Assembly (NCBI GenBank): GCA_039545295.1
Contig: BCIK01000005.1
Location: 1,151,142-1,215,141 of the forward strand
Direction: 5' to 3'
DNA length: 64,000 nt
Origin: Udeniomyces pyricola
Taxonomy: Eukaryota; Basidiomycota; Tremellomycetes; Cystofilobasidiales; Mrakiaceae
The notes under the pieces were generated by a model. The model was not told the DNA's origin. It made no database searches and saw only the letters and a list, made by a program, of their open reading frames with translations. The translations under genes and the position numbers were made by a program. Shown here in pieces: positions 22,842 through 34,463 of this stretch; positions within the stretch are counted from its first letter, which is position 1, and each line of letters starts with the position of its first letter.

Positions 22842-25838
22842 CTAATCACTATCTAGTCCTCCAAAGCGACGGCTGTCCACGGCCTTGCCCGCCCAGAACG
22901 CCTTTTTGGCCTCCCGGGCTTTCCTCCTTGAAGCCTTGGCCAAACGACGCTGCTCCTCCTCGTCCTCTTCATCTTCGGACGGGAGAAGCTCCTCTTGTCC
23001 GTCAATATATATCGAGCTTCCATCCTCATCATCTTCATCTTCATCATCGTTATCGTCCGAATACACTTGGCCTTCTTCGGAAGACGACGATGACGACGAC
23101 GAACCAGAAGACGACGGGCTCGGTCGTCGAGCCTTTTTCTTGGGTGGCAAATGAATCTCAGCGGACGTCGACGCCAACGCTGATGGGGCGGGCGAAAAGG
23201 AATGTTGACGGCCTCGCGTTCGCTTGGACGAGGTCGACTTGGACGTCGCGGCATAACGAGAGTCGTCAGGTGAGGCGGAAGATCGCGGAGGTTGATGAGC
23301 GGTAGATTTCAGGTTGTCATTGGAAGGGATCGACTTAAGCGAAGTGGAAGTTGTAGGATTCAATGAGCGAGAGGAGGTCTTGATCGAGCGACTCGTCGCC
23401 GTCGTCTTGTCGCTTTGATTCGGCTGGAAAGGTCGGTCGCTCCAGACCGAATCGGCCGAGCTGTAGCCATCGTCACTGCGTCTTCGTCCAGAACTCTTCC
23501 TAGCCCTGTCATCTTCTTCCGAATCTGAGTCACCAACATGGATAGCTGCGACACTCTTTTTAGCGTTGGCAATGCGAGGTGGTGAGCGGGCTTCGGGGGA
23601 AGGGGAGGCGGAGAAGCGCTTGTGCTTGCCGGAGCGAGAGGATGACGACGGTCGGTTTGATTGAGACGTTGAAAAGGAAGGAAGGTCGTTGTCGATCGGT
23701 TTGAGAGGGATGCCAAGCATGTTTTGCAGCATGCCAGAGTTGTGAAGATCGTTGATGAGACGGCGGTGCTTAAGAACCTGCCATTTCGCATGGCGTAAAC
23801 GCATGGGCATTAGTCAAGTATAGGGGATTTGCTACCTAACGTTCGAAAGTAATCAAGAAAAATGTTGAAACACTGACGTCATCCGTGACACCCATGATCC
23901 CGATGAGGATGCTCATCTGTCCGTCGTTGCCCTTGCCAATGCCACTGTCGCGAGGTCGTCCGGATCGTCGGCTGACAATCTCCGAGGCACGAATGTAGAG
24001 TCGCGAGGTCAGAACCTCGTAGGCGCCAGCAAATGTGGATCGAACACGAATAATGCCGTAAGACGACTTGGAAATGTCATTCGCTACGAAAAGATCAACA
24101 GTCATCAGGGCCTGAACCAATTGGGTCTCCGTCGTTCAATCAAGCAATTGACAAGATATTCGAAAACGTACAAGGATCTTGAGGGTCCTCGATGCTCAAG
24201 AGGTACTTTTGTCTCTCATTTTGCCACCCCCGCTCGAACTTAGAAAAGTATGTCCCGCCTCCTCGTAGCGAAATGCCCGACTCGTCGTAGCCAAAGTGCT
24301 TGCCGTAAAGCTCAAAGAACTCAATGAGGAGGACACCGAGATTCGTCACGGGGTCAATTTCAGCGCGGCGGATCTTGGGATGTATCTACCAATCAAGAAC
24401 CCAACCCGTTTCGTACGTCAGCGATCTGACAGGATACCCTTCCATGCAACCTTTGACTGATCAGACGGCGAATGAACAGACCTGGAGGAAGCTGACGACG
24501 AGACAGATGACACTGTAGCTGCCAAGTCCACCCGAATAGACTTCGTTCATCCCTCGCTGGCTGAGAAACGCCTTGATGACGAGGACGAGGGGTTTAAGAG
24601 CCGGCAGGGAGGCAATGTAAGAGTTGACGATTTTGCCCGCCGAAATTCCGTTCAGTTGGTTCAATGAGATGTCGATCGGCAAACGTCCTGAGTCGATAGA
24701 AGGAAAAGGTCGAAGTCGAGTCGCATGAGCCCACACTCGGACGATGTCCATCCCCATCAAGTGCATAGTGAGGCACTTACCGTAAGACGAAATAAACTTG
24801 ACAATCGGAACCTTGGCTTTGGCAATGACCTGGATGTTCTCTGCGAGGTTGGCCCGTCGAAGGACAGATGCAAGCGTGTGAAGGACGGTGACTTTGTTTT
24901 GCCTGTCCATAGTGTCTGATTGAATGACAAGATCAATGTCGCTGACGAGCGGACGAAGGCAACGAACATAAAGCGGAGAGGTCAGCCTCCCCACCCGGAC
25001 CGTTATTGTCGCGTCTTGTGGACAAAGTGGATACCCGAGGACATGGAGCCTATCAACTTACCCAGTGGGTAGATAAAGCCCCGTTTCGAAACTACCAAAT
25101 GGGATGACTTTGGCGTCCGACCATTGGGCAGTGACAGCCTTGCGGATGAGGGCGACGATATGGGATCGAGTAGCATGCTCGACTCGGGACGGAGCAATAT
25201 AATCGACAAAGGCCTGTATCTCATTGTTCAACCTTTGGTGCACAAGGTCAGTTAGCATAACACTTTACCAGTCATACCAATGGCCATAGGGGAGGGATAG
25301 CATTATGTGGGTTACAACATACATCTCTGCGGGATTTCGACAAGCACTGGAAGAAGAAGGACGACCATTAGCTGGACGATGATGCTGCGAAACGGTGGTT
25401 GGTGGCTACCGATCTTCTGACGCAGCCAGCCATGGGAAGATGGGATCGAGGACTTGGTTGTCTAGGTGTCGAACGATAGATGATAGGTATCGTCGTTGCC
25501 AGAGAGAAGAACCAGACTTACTACCAATCGATGCCTTCCGTCCATGGGGTCTCTCGCCGTCCACCCTCGGCTCGAAGCTCTTCCTTCTTGTTCCTGTACG
25601 CCCTTGGGTCATCGCGATCGATATCAGCCCTGTCTTCCTTGTCCTTCTGATTTTGGGACCTCTTTTGGGATGCCTTTGACGAGGCTACCGTGTCGGACGA
25701 GGCGGGACGCGAAGGAAGAGACGCGTTCGGGGCAGGCGAATTGGACTGGGGGATGTCTTGAGGTTCGGGGGAGAATTCAAAGGGGATGAAGGCCTGGTCT
25801 GGTGGGAGGACGTTGGGTTGGACGAGGGTTGAAGCCAT
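22842..25838 (-). CDS. TRF4: TRF4/5-family non-canonical poly(A) polymerase (nuclear type)
   Basis: Pol-beta-fold nucleotidyltransferase of the Trf4/Cid14 group, expected to add short oligo(A) tails to RNAs for exosome decay as part of a TRAMP-like complex in the nucleus. The N-terminus is hydrophilic (MASTLVQPNVLPPDQAF) with ETPWTEGIDW before the core. The core has PFGSFETGLYLPTG (about 25070-25105), an intron in the Gly codon, then DIDLVIQSD (about 24919-24945), so the first two catalytic Asp are present. LPIDISLNQLNG near 24670 supplies the third. GGLGSYSVICL (about 24520), DPQDP (about 24185) and the C-terminal helical part follow. A tail of about 320 codons after VLKHRRLI is Ser/Arg/acidic and low-complexity, ending LDSD at TAG 22842-22844. 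ATG 25838 is the first in-frame Met of exon 1. It is divergent from a paralogue at 26214. Confidence 0.92.
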
Positions 25839-26213
25839 TCGCGGTCGTGGTGAAAGGATGATGGGGTGGATGTATGCGTATGGATATGATGACTATGGGT
25901 TATGGTTCTATAGGAGATGATGATGATGATGATGGATATGGATGATGATGATGGATATGGATGATGATGATGGATATGGATGATGATGATGATGATGATG
26001 ATCGGTCATGTCATTCATTCAAGCGTAGCAGACGTTGACATACGCTAAGGCGGACAGTTATATCGTACTGATCGAGTACTCTAGTCTACCAACTACACGA
26101 CCAACGACCCACGACCTCATCGACATTCACCAAGTCTCAACCACTACCCATCAATATCATATCAACCTGATCCTATCCTCCAAGTCTCGTCCAGTCCTTC
26201 CCAATTCTCACCC
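25839..26213. promoter_or_regulatory. shared promoter region of two TRF4-type genes
   Basis: About 375 bp lie between the two divergent start codons and must serve both genes. The left part holds a compound ATG/GAT microsatellite (25915-26002). The right part, AC-rich with CAT and CAA triplets, looks like a 5' leader for the plus-strand gene. I recognise no defined factor site. Confidence 0.5.
25915..26002. repeat. compound GAT microsatellite with 19-bp higher-order unit
   Basis: Runs of GAT are punctuated by GATATG at 25935, 25954 and 25973, exactly 19 bp apart. The unit gatgatgatgatggatatg is therefore itself tandemly repeated, and the array ends in eight or nine further GAT triplets. It lies inside the bidirectional promoter of the two poly(A) polymerase genes. 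Confidence 0.9.
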
Positions 26214-28721
26214 ATGTTACGTTCATCCCCTTGCCATGCTTGTCTTCGTCTCACTCGAGCCTCACCATCCAATCGAGCCTGTCTCCCAACCGCGTCAACG
26301 TCCCGGACTATCTCCACCTCCCCATCCTCCTCATTCCATTCATCAATACCATCACCAAGAACAGTCGCCACCCTTCTCAGAACTGCTCACAAACCTAAAG
26401 CCCTCTTCAAGCCAACAGATCACAAGCTCGCAGCCAAAGTCAAAGCTCAGATCGCTTCTGCCGAGAACCTCCCCGAATTTGCCGCGACCAAGCGATTCCT
26501 ACCGGTCACCGAGTATTTTCCTCTCAGAAAGGCGGCTAAGCCACCTCGATCTGAACCTGCTGTCAAATGTATGGAATGGTGTAATGCAGACGTATTACAA
26601 GACCTGCGAAAGTGAGATCAGCAGTACCAAGTTCAACTACGTGCCAGCATCGATGATAATCGCTTACACCCGCGGACTCTTCCCCTCATTCGTCGTTTGC
26701 TGTCTGGCAGATCATCGACCGATCCCGCCTCCCAGTACGGTCTTCATTTTCATCACGATAACTACCTCTGCTGACAGCCACACTGATTGCGAACAACATC
26801 GGCCCCTTGAGCAGACTTAATCGCGAGATCGAGCACTTTGTCCAATTTATTGGTCCGACACCACGAGAAGAACTCCTGCGGGAAAGTTCGTTCGAGGAAC
26901 TCGCCAACTTTATACGAGTGCAGTATGCGTACGATATTCACGCCATTGGGAGTCTAAAGACTAAACTGTACTTGCCGACAGGGTGAGTTTTGACGTAGAT
27001 CGTCCCCTCCCCCCCTCCCCCCTTCCTCCCCCCCCCTTCCTTGTTCATACGTCCCTTTCCTTTCGACGCTGGGGTGTCCGGGACCGCCTGCTAATTACTT
27101 GATTTCTTCCTGTTATCTTCCAATCTTTGTTGACGTGACGAATCGTCCCTCTTGCCTGCAGAGACACTGATGTTGTGATCATGACGCCGAAGGACGTAGC
27201 TCCGAAGCTGCGTGTAATCGCTAAAGAGCTCGCCCATATGAAAGTCAGCATCTCTGATCTGTATACATCTCTTGAATAATCAGAGTCAGCTGACCACTGA
27301 GCATTGACTTTCTCTCTTCATTCACAGCTCATCAATCGTGTCATGGTGCTCGATTCGCAGAGAATAAGGGTTCCCATCATCAAGTGTCACCTGGAGAGAA
27401 GTATGTTCATCTTCCGCGTGTATGATTCATGCATAGCCGATCCTGCTTCCTGACTCGCAATTTTTTTATTTTTTTTTGTCTTTTCCAGGCAACCTGCCAC
27501 TCGATATTTCTTTCAATAGACCCAACGGTATCGCAACTGCCACCCTCATCAACAAATATCTCGATGAGATGCCAGGGCTGCGATCGCTGATCATGCTTAT
27601 CAAAGCCTTTCTCGACATTCGCGGCATGGCTGATCCGGCCACTGCAGGCGTGGGCAGCTATAGTGTCGTGTGCATGTGTATCAGCTTCTTCCAGGTTAGC
27701 GCTTTTGCCGTTTTATCATTCAAATAAAACGTATGTATTCGTTTTATCAAAGTCAGTTACTGATTCTTCTACCATGGCTGCTTTGTCGGCCTTTTGTTGC
27801 ACTACCTGATCAGAATCACCCAAACATCAAGTCAGGAGACCTCTCACCAGTGACCAATCCAGGGAAATGTCTCTTGGATTTCTTTCACCTCTACGGCTCT
27901 CTATTCAAGCCCGACGTTCATGCTATCTCTGTCAGCGAAAAGACGGTTCTGACCAGACCCAAAGACGAGCCGAAAAAGCGGGTGCTGATGATTGTTGATC
28001 CTCAAGATCCCGGTGAGTGCTGATTGGTGGTTCTTTTCTTTTCCTTTCATTTTTGGCGCGCAGTTTCATCCCTGACACACGAAGTCGTTGACGTTGTTTT
28101 CTATCGGGCCCTTTTCTTTCTCAGACAACAACATTGCAGCTGCTTCAGAGAAGTTTGAACATGTTCAAGCCGCCTTCAAAGCAGCTCACAGTTACATGGT
28201 CGATATCCTCAGCGAGCCTTTTGATCCATCAAGAAGCCTGCTCACCCGTGTCGTAGGCAACGGCTCTGATGTAGGCCCTTTACTTTACTGTACCTCTTAC
28301 GTAGAGCAAGAGTATTCGGGGAAGGGAATGACTGACAGTTTTTGTCTTCATAATGTGTTCTTTGCCGTCTTGCAAACGCGTCTGTGTTCGCATGCTTCTT
28401 CACCCATCACTCATCACGCGCACTGTTTCCTACCCGTTCCTATGCTTGTTTCAGATCCTCAAATTTCGCCAAGCCGGACAGCCGGATCAATCCATCCAGC
28501 CCAGACCGATCCGACTGTTTACCAAGCCTGTTGAGCTTCCAAAAAATTGGAAATGGGGCAAGGCTACTCGGGAGATCCTGTCTCGACCGGGTATGGTGGC
28601 AAGTGATGGAAAAATCTTGATGGAGCACAGCAAGCTCAAAGGCAATCGGAAACATAAACATACGACAAGTGTGTTGTCCGACAAGCCGGAGGTCAAGACT
28701 CAAGACGCTTCGCCAATATAG
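26214..28721 (+). CDS. TRF4-family poly(A) polymerase paralogue, possibly mitochondrial
   Basis: Second Trf4-type nucleotidyltransferase, divergent from the first. The core is clear: DPASQ-LNREIEHFVQF aligns with NPAEM-LNNEIQAFVDY of the neighbour; IGSLKTKLYLPTG (about 26947-26982), an intron in the Gly codon, and DTDVVIM (about 27162) keep the first two catalytic Asp; NLPLDISFN (about 27492) keeps the third; GVGSYSVVC and DPQDP follow. It lacks the long Ser/Arg tail and ends in a short basic tail. The first exon (from ATG 26214) starts MLRSSPCHACLRLTRASP and is rich in Arg, Ser and Thr without acidic residues, like a mitochondrial presequence. Linking this exon to the core in one frame needs a 36-nt intron (26612-26647) and an 80-nt intron (26735-26814). 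This model is inferred; the first exon could instead belong to a separate small gene. The core assignment is firm and the 5' end is not. Confidence 0.75.
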
Positions 28722-29254
28722 ACGGCTGGAAGCTCCAGGACCTCATCTGCCTTGGGTTGGATCGAACTTGGCGTTCGTCCGTGTGTGATTGAACCGGCTG
28801 AGCAGAACTAGTGATCAGGGCGCTGGATGGTTGGGATCAAAGCAGAGTCTACGATTCCAATGGATTCTTAGTAGAGAGGGCGATAAGTGGGATTCGTAAA
28901 ATGAAAAAGAAAAGAAACGTATGATTGTCTAGGTGACGGCGTTGATGCATGGTTAGTTGCATGGGTGAAATATATAGCACGCTGAGGCATAGTGTCATGA
29001 TGACAAGTCATGATTGATATCATCGTTCCACGTGCAAGTCAAAGGCTATGCAGGCGGCGAGACCTGGCCAGACGCGATCCAGTAGGCACTGGACGGCCGG
29101 ACGCGTCGGCTGATGCTAATAGATGACATGCTTAACGGACCCCCTACAGCCAGCTTCAGCCAGTCCCAGCAGCCTCCAGCACGTCGACGTCCCTCATCAG
29201 CAACACCTTTCTCATTGCCATCGCCTCCATCGTTCCATCCAGATCTCTTCAACC
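28722..29254. other. intergenic between poly(A) polymerase paralogue and TRS33
   Basis: This 533-bp gap separates two plus-strand genes. The left part is probably a 3' UTR. A short imperfect dyad, TGTCAT-G-ATGACA, lies near 28992. The right part (from about 29050) is CT-rich and precedes the TRS33 start. No other gene is visible. Confidence 0.5.
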
Positions 29255-30756
29255 ATGTCCCGCTCCTCGGCTTCCACCACCCACCTCCCGCCCATATCCC
29301 GGCCTGAAAGCTCCGCAGACATCCATCAAGACTCTCGACTAACCCTTGCAACGCTCGCCGCCCCTTCAACGCACCAAATCGCCTCGGAAACCCATCACTA
29401 CCTCCTTCTTCAGATGGTTGCCACCCTCCGCCTATCGTCGTCAGTCGCAAAGCAGAGAAAAACGAAGCAGGAAAAGGAAATGATTGCCGAGGGTCTCTTG
29501 CCGGCTTCGATGGCGACTCCTATGAATGCGAGTTTGGGTTCAGATGGTAGTCGGACGACAACGGGCGGACAGGATGACGAACAGGACATCAAGATGAGGC
29601 TGGATGACCTTGGGTTTAGAATTGGAGGTGATTTGGCGGAAAGGTCAGTCCTGAGCTTTAGGACCATCAGGCTTGCAAGTGGCAGACGAAGCGGACATGA
29701 TATAGTACATGTGATGCCCCGCCCGATATGTCGGGACCACCGTCGTTCGAGCTGACATGTCCGGTATCTGGCGGTGCCTTATGGTCAGACTCTCCTTCTC
29801 TCGGCCAAGATTCGTTGAACCCCTTGATATCGTCAAGTTTATATGCAAAGACGTAAGTCACATCTTGCTTCTTTAGATTCCCTTCCGCGTCGAGTTGCAC
29901 TCAAGATATTGATAGGGGTGATCGTTATTGCTTTGCTATTTCTCAAAATATGGGATATGACCCATGCTTTTAGGTCTGGCAAGCCGCTTTCGAGAAGCAA
30001 GTTGACAACCTTCGGACAAATCATCGGGTGAGCTCATCTCTTGGTGCTGATATGGTAATCCAAACATGTCTCTTCAGAATCGAGATCGCATTCTGACCTC
30101 GCACGTCTCTTCTCTTCGTCCACGCATGCATATATATATATATATATGAACCATGAAACTAATTTATCACTTACTAGGGTATCTTTGTCTTGCAAGACTC
30201 ACTGTTTCCTTCCGTCTCGCACGTCTCAACGCACCTCGGACACGCTGCCGATCTCAAGGCAGCCGCTATCGTACGCATCTTGGCTCCCCAACTCTTGCTC
30301 AGCCTTTCTTCCAGTCAACTGACTCATCTTTCTAACATTGACTAAATTACACCATGTTATTCAGCACCTTGCATTTGTCCGTCATCCCGACCCTGAGTCT
30401 TTTCGCCCTGTGAACGCTTACCAGCCAGCACTCTGCCTGCTCGACTGACATCCCGTTCATTTGATTCTTTCCCTTTGAAACTTGCGTTACCAGCCTCAAG
30501 GCCTTCTTCGAGGTGCCCTTCATCGCTTGGGCCTTCCTTCGACCGTGTCGGTGGAAACCACCGAATTACCACAAGGTTCGAAGACGACCTTCCTTACTCT
30601 GCTTCTCTCAACCATCTGGATCATTCCTCTTGCTCTTTCTCGTCTTTGAGAAATTCTACTCTAGCGTCTGGATCTTTCGACATCTACCCAAGAAGACACC
30701 CACCAAGCAAACCAGATCTGTACGAGGTTTCCAGAGTTGCTGACCAACCGACTTGA
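29255..30756 (+). CDS. TRS33: TRAPP complex subunit Trs33 (TRAPPC6)
   Basis: Core subunit of the TRAPP tethering and Rab-GEF complexes that act in ER-Golgi and Golgi traffic. The product assembles over seven exons: an N-terminal Ser/Thr-rich stretch; LDDLGFRIGGDLAER (ending 29642); LSFSRPRFVEPLDIVKFICKD (about 29790-29850); VWQAAFEKQVDNLRTNHR (about 29973-30028); GIFVLQDSLFP through HLAF; PQGLLRGALHRLGLPSTVSV (about 30493-30550); and ASGSFDIYP to the TGA at 30754-30756. The blocks match the Trs33/Bet3 fold order, including the FICKD, LRTNHxGIFVLQD and F-x-x-GLLRGAL segments. ATG 29255 follows AACC and gives a compact N-terminus. One intron (about 30029-30178) contains a TA dinucleotide run. 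The reading of the last two junctions is my reconstruction; family membership is confident. Confidence 0.87.
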
Positions 30757-31371
30757 CGACCATCCTCTTATTTGCTTCCTTACTCCCTTTACTGTACCTC
30801 GCGCCCTGCTTCATCCAGTCACATTCCAACTCAAGACGACAGTTCTCAAACTCGGTTCATGAGAATCGATTTTTCTTTTCTCTTCTCCTCGCCCCCCTCC
30901 CCCCTCGGATTGCCACTTTGAGTTCCATTCTTACTTTGATAACCATACACTTGCGTATATATATACATTGCTCTTCCTTTGTGGTTTCTGCTTTTCTTTT
31001 CTTTTCTTTCTGGTCGATGTGTGGGTCGTCGGGGCTACGCACGATGATATGATGCCCTCAAGCCATGTGAACAAAAACAAAACAAAACAACTTTTTTTCT
31101 TCTCCTTTCGGTCATGTGGCGATAAAATGAGAGGATATGAACTTCACGCATCATGGCCGAGATGCATAGTTTCGTGTCGAGGGTTAGCAGAAACACCTCA
31201 AGATAAATAAGCTATTGATCTTGATCGTCTTGGTTTATTTGATGACGATCCGTTTTGACCATGCAGCATATATATATATATATCCTTGCTTCCTCTTCCT
31301 TCTTCCCGCCCCCTCTCTTCTCGTCCTCAGATTCTACTTCCCCCCTCTTCTTATACAGGAAGATGCTTGGT
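30757..31371. other. convergent intergenic region, TRS33 / SRP68
   Basis: These 615 bp separate two convergent stop codons. The region is T- and TA-rich, with TA runs near 30955-30965 and 31268-31282 and short AAAACAAAAC and TTTTCTTTTC tracts. It probably holds both 3' UTRs and terminators. No coding potential convinces me here. Confidence 0.5.
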
Positions 31372-34203
31372 TCACGATCGACCAAACCACCCGCCCAACC
31401 ATGATCCCTTCTTCGCAGCACTCGTCTGTTCCTCCTGCACCTCTTCCTCCTCCTCCTCGCCATCTTGCTGATGTCCTTCTTCCGCCTCCTCATATTCACT
31501 CTGCTCTCCATCGCTACTATCGCTGTCGGCTCGTGCGTCTTCCCCTCCTTCGTACACAACCTTCTTGACGACGTTCTTGGCCGATTGGACGACGGCGCCA
31601 ACGACGCTCGATGGACCCGTCGTCGCCTTTGTTGATCCCTTGACGGGCAGCGACTGTTTAGGCTTGACCTCGTTAAAACGAGCGCTAGTCGTCGTCGCAG
31701 AAGTTCGGTCGAGCGAGATGAACTTGGCGGCGAGATCAGTGAAGTTCTCTGGGACGACAGAGGTAGAACCTTCCCCTCCTCGTGTTTCAGTAAAGAGGCG
31801 AAGTTTGGCTAGACTTTCGAGCCGATCGAGGTCTGAGGAGACTACGTCGACTGATTCGGATGTGTTCGTCGTGGAAGAGACAGCGGAGGCAGTGGAAGAC
31901 GAGAGAGGGACCGTATCAGAAAGGTAGGTCATGGGGAGGCTGAGGGTCTGACGAACGAGCAACGTCGCCCGGGAGATGAGAAGGAGCGCTCGAGTGGTGT
32001 GCGAAGGCTCAGAAGTAGAGACGTTTATCGCCGGAGGAAGAAGAAGATGCAGCTTCGAGAGGTAGTAGATTCTGGAAATGTGGATGCCGTCCAGGATGGA
32101 TATAACACACATGACAAGTGATAAAGTAGGAAGCAATAGGTCAGACATATGAGCTTTGAGGGGAAGAAAGTCTAGGCGTGAACCAAAAGATAAATTATAT
32201 ATGAAAGAAACTCTAAACCGGGAATCTTGACGAACCTCTTTGCGCGGAAGTAGCCAATTTTGGCCTCGACAGCCTCGCTCACTTCTCCATCACGCTCGAT
32301 CGCGCCCAAGTCTCGAATGGCCTCCCAGGCCTTGATGACACCGTCAAAGAGCTTGATGACGATGGGAAGGGCTCGCATTTCGGCTTCTTCGCTCGATGAC
32401 GAGGACGAACCGATGGCAGGCCCGCCGAGCGCGCGGCTTGCAGCTCCCGAAGCAGCTTGGATGGAAGCCCGAGATTTGACAGTGGCGGCCAGAGTGAAGG
32501 GTCGAAGTTGAGTTTTGATCAACAACAGGTCTCGGGAGATACGGTGGGTGAGCAAGGAGTGAATGAGATAGTCTTGGAGGATAGAGAGCGAGTCGGGCTG
32601 AGAAGACGTCGAGGCTGTCGTCGAGGCGGATGACTGTGTCAAGAGAAAAAGCAAGGAAAGGAAGACGAACAAGGCAGGGAATGGGGACAACGCAATAACG
32701 GATGTGAAGACTATCGTCAGCACAAGATACGAATCCTTGCACTCTAGCGAAGTAAACAACAAACCGAACAAATCAAAGACTTACTTCGGCCTCTTCTCGG
32801 ATGCGCTTGATCTTTTCGATACCCTCACTCAACTCGAGCAAGACCCGATCGTACGCCTTCATCTTGCCTCCTTTGGCCTTCTTGTCTCCCGCTGTGGGCT
32901 GGGTGAGCTGCTCCAACCTGGCTGTGGCCTTGCCAACTCTCTCCATAACGGTAACGACGTCCGCGTTCCTGAAAGCGATTCGCTGACCGAGCCACTCGAC
33001 CTCACCCATGCTCTTTTTGATGCCTGAAGCCTCTTGATCCGAAGCGGTCGATCGAAGAGCAGATAAAATAGACTTGGCGGCGTACTCATCGAGCAGCTCG
33101 TCGAGCTCGGCGCCTTGGAACTCGGCGACGATACCGGCCACGTCATGCGCATCCTTGCGTCCGAGCTTGTACGCGCAAAATCGAATGCGAGGGTCAACTT
33201 CATCGTCCATCCAGCTCAGGGCCATAGCTTCACTTCTCGAGGCCGTCTCGGCTTGGGCGAGGGCAGAGAGAAGCTCACGAGCGACCATATAAGCCGGAAG
33301 AGCCTCATCAAAGTGTTCCTTGTCAAAGGCGCTGCTGGCGGTGAGAATGAGGTCGTAGACTTTAATCTTGGCCAGCGAGATGCCCGAGGGATTGGGAGAA
33401 GGGAGTGATGAGGCAAGGGAAAGGAGATGGGCCGAGTGGTGGGTCGCTTTGAGGGCTCGGGAGTGGGATGACTTGAGGACGGTCGCGACGCGATCAGCGG
33501 GGGGATGCGCCAGGTAGACCTTGCGCAGTTGAATCGAGGTCGTGTAAGCTCGTTCAGCTTCGAGAAGAACAAGCTCGAGAGCTCTAAGTGTGAGGTATAT
33601 GGATAAAGAACGGAGTGTACATGGGTAGGGGCCAGCATAAGCAACAGGCCGGTCGCCGCGGTATCGGGAGTAGGAGCATCAGCGACACAAACAGTTATCG
33701 TGGACGTTTGAGTAAAGGGTTGCACGTTAGCGTACCGAGCATCTTTGATGTCCTCTCCCTTGAGGGCGGTGAGCTTCTTGTAGGGCTTGGGTTCGGAGCC
33801 TTTGGTGTGTTTGCGATCGAGAGAAGCTCGGAGTTTGGCGATGCGAGAGGAGAGATGCTTACTGCAAGGCGGGCAGGACGCAAAACGTGAAGGTGAGTGA
33901 GGAAGGAGACACGAGCGAGGGTGTGGTGTGTTGAAGGTTAAGAGGTGTGAGAGTTCGGGAGAACGGTACAGGGCTCAATAATATTGACGACTGGTGGTGG
34001 TTCAAGAAGAAGAGGAAGAAGATGGGGCGACTGACTGGTAGCGAGAGTAATCGCCTGATCTGAGACCAAAGGTGGTCCTCTCCTGATGGAGAAGCTGCAA
34101 AACTGAGAGACAGACAAGGGTGGTGAGTGATATGTTCAAGGTTGAATGTGGAAGGAAGAGGGAGATACTAACTGTCAATGTTGGATGGTTGAGTATGGGC
34201 CAT
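31372..34203 (-). CDS. SRP68: signal recognition particle subunit SRP68
   Basis: SRP68 binds 7SL RNA and SRP72 in the signal recognition particle and takes part in co-translational targeting to the ER. A 31-nt first coding exon (MAHTQPSNID, from ATG 34203, context CCCATGG) joins to LQLLHQERTTFGLRSGDYSRYQ (about 34030-34100), the typical RNA-binding start with GLRxxDYxRY. The next exons give SRIAKLRASL and a TPR-like helical body, including VDPRIRFCAYKLG near 33190, which matches the family DPxIRYCxY motif. Later exons carry QDYLIHSLLTHRISRDLLL (about 32520-32580) and AKIGYFRAKRF near 32240. The C-terminus is acidic with a Glu run and ends GSWLGGWFGRS at TGA 31372-31374, an aromatic ending typical of fungal SRP68. 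Roughly seven introns interrupt the gene. It diverges from the mitochondrial protein gene at 34464. Confidence 0.9.
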
Positions 34204-34463
34204 GGGTGAGTGACTTGGTTGATGGTTGGTGGTGGGACTGAATGCATACATTCACGAGCACATGATTGATTGATCACTGTGCAACGTGCAACTCCAACTG
34301 TTAATGGTTCCGATGGGGGAGTAACTTCCTGCTAATTGGTACATATGTATATTGATATAATCTATCCATGCATATCCATCCTCCATAACCATCCCCTATT
34401 ACTATTACTATTACTATCACCGTCACCATCACCATCACCTCCATTGACTGCTGCTCACCCATC
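34204..34463. promoter_or_regulatory. divergent promoter region, SRP68 / mitochondrial protein
   Basis: These 260 bp separate two divergent start codons. The right half contains imperfect trinucleotide runs (ACT, then CAC/CAT, about 34396-34440) that would fall in the 5' leader of the plus-strand gene. No defined factor site is recognisable. Confidence 0.4.
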
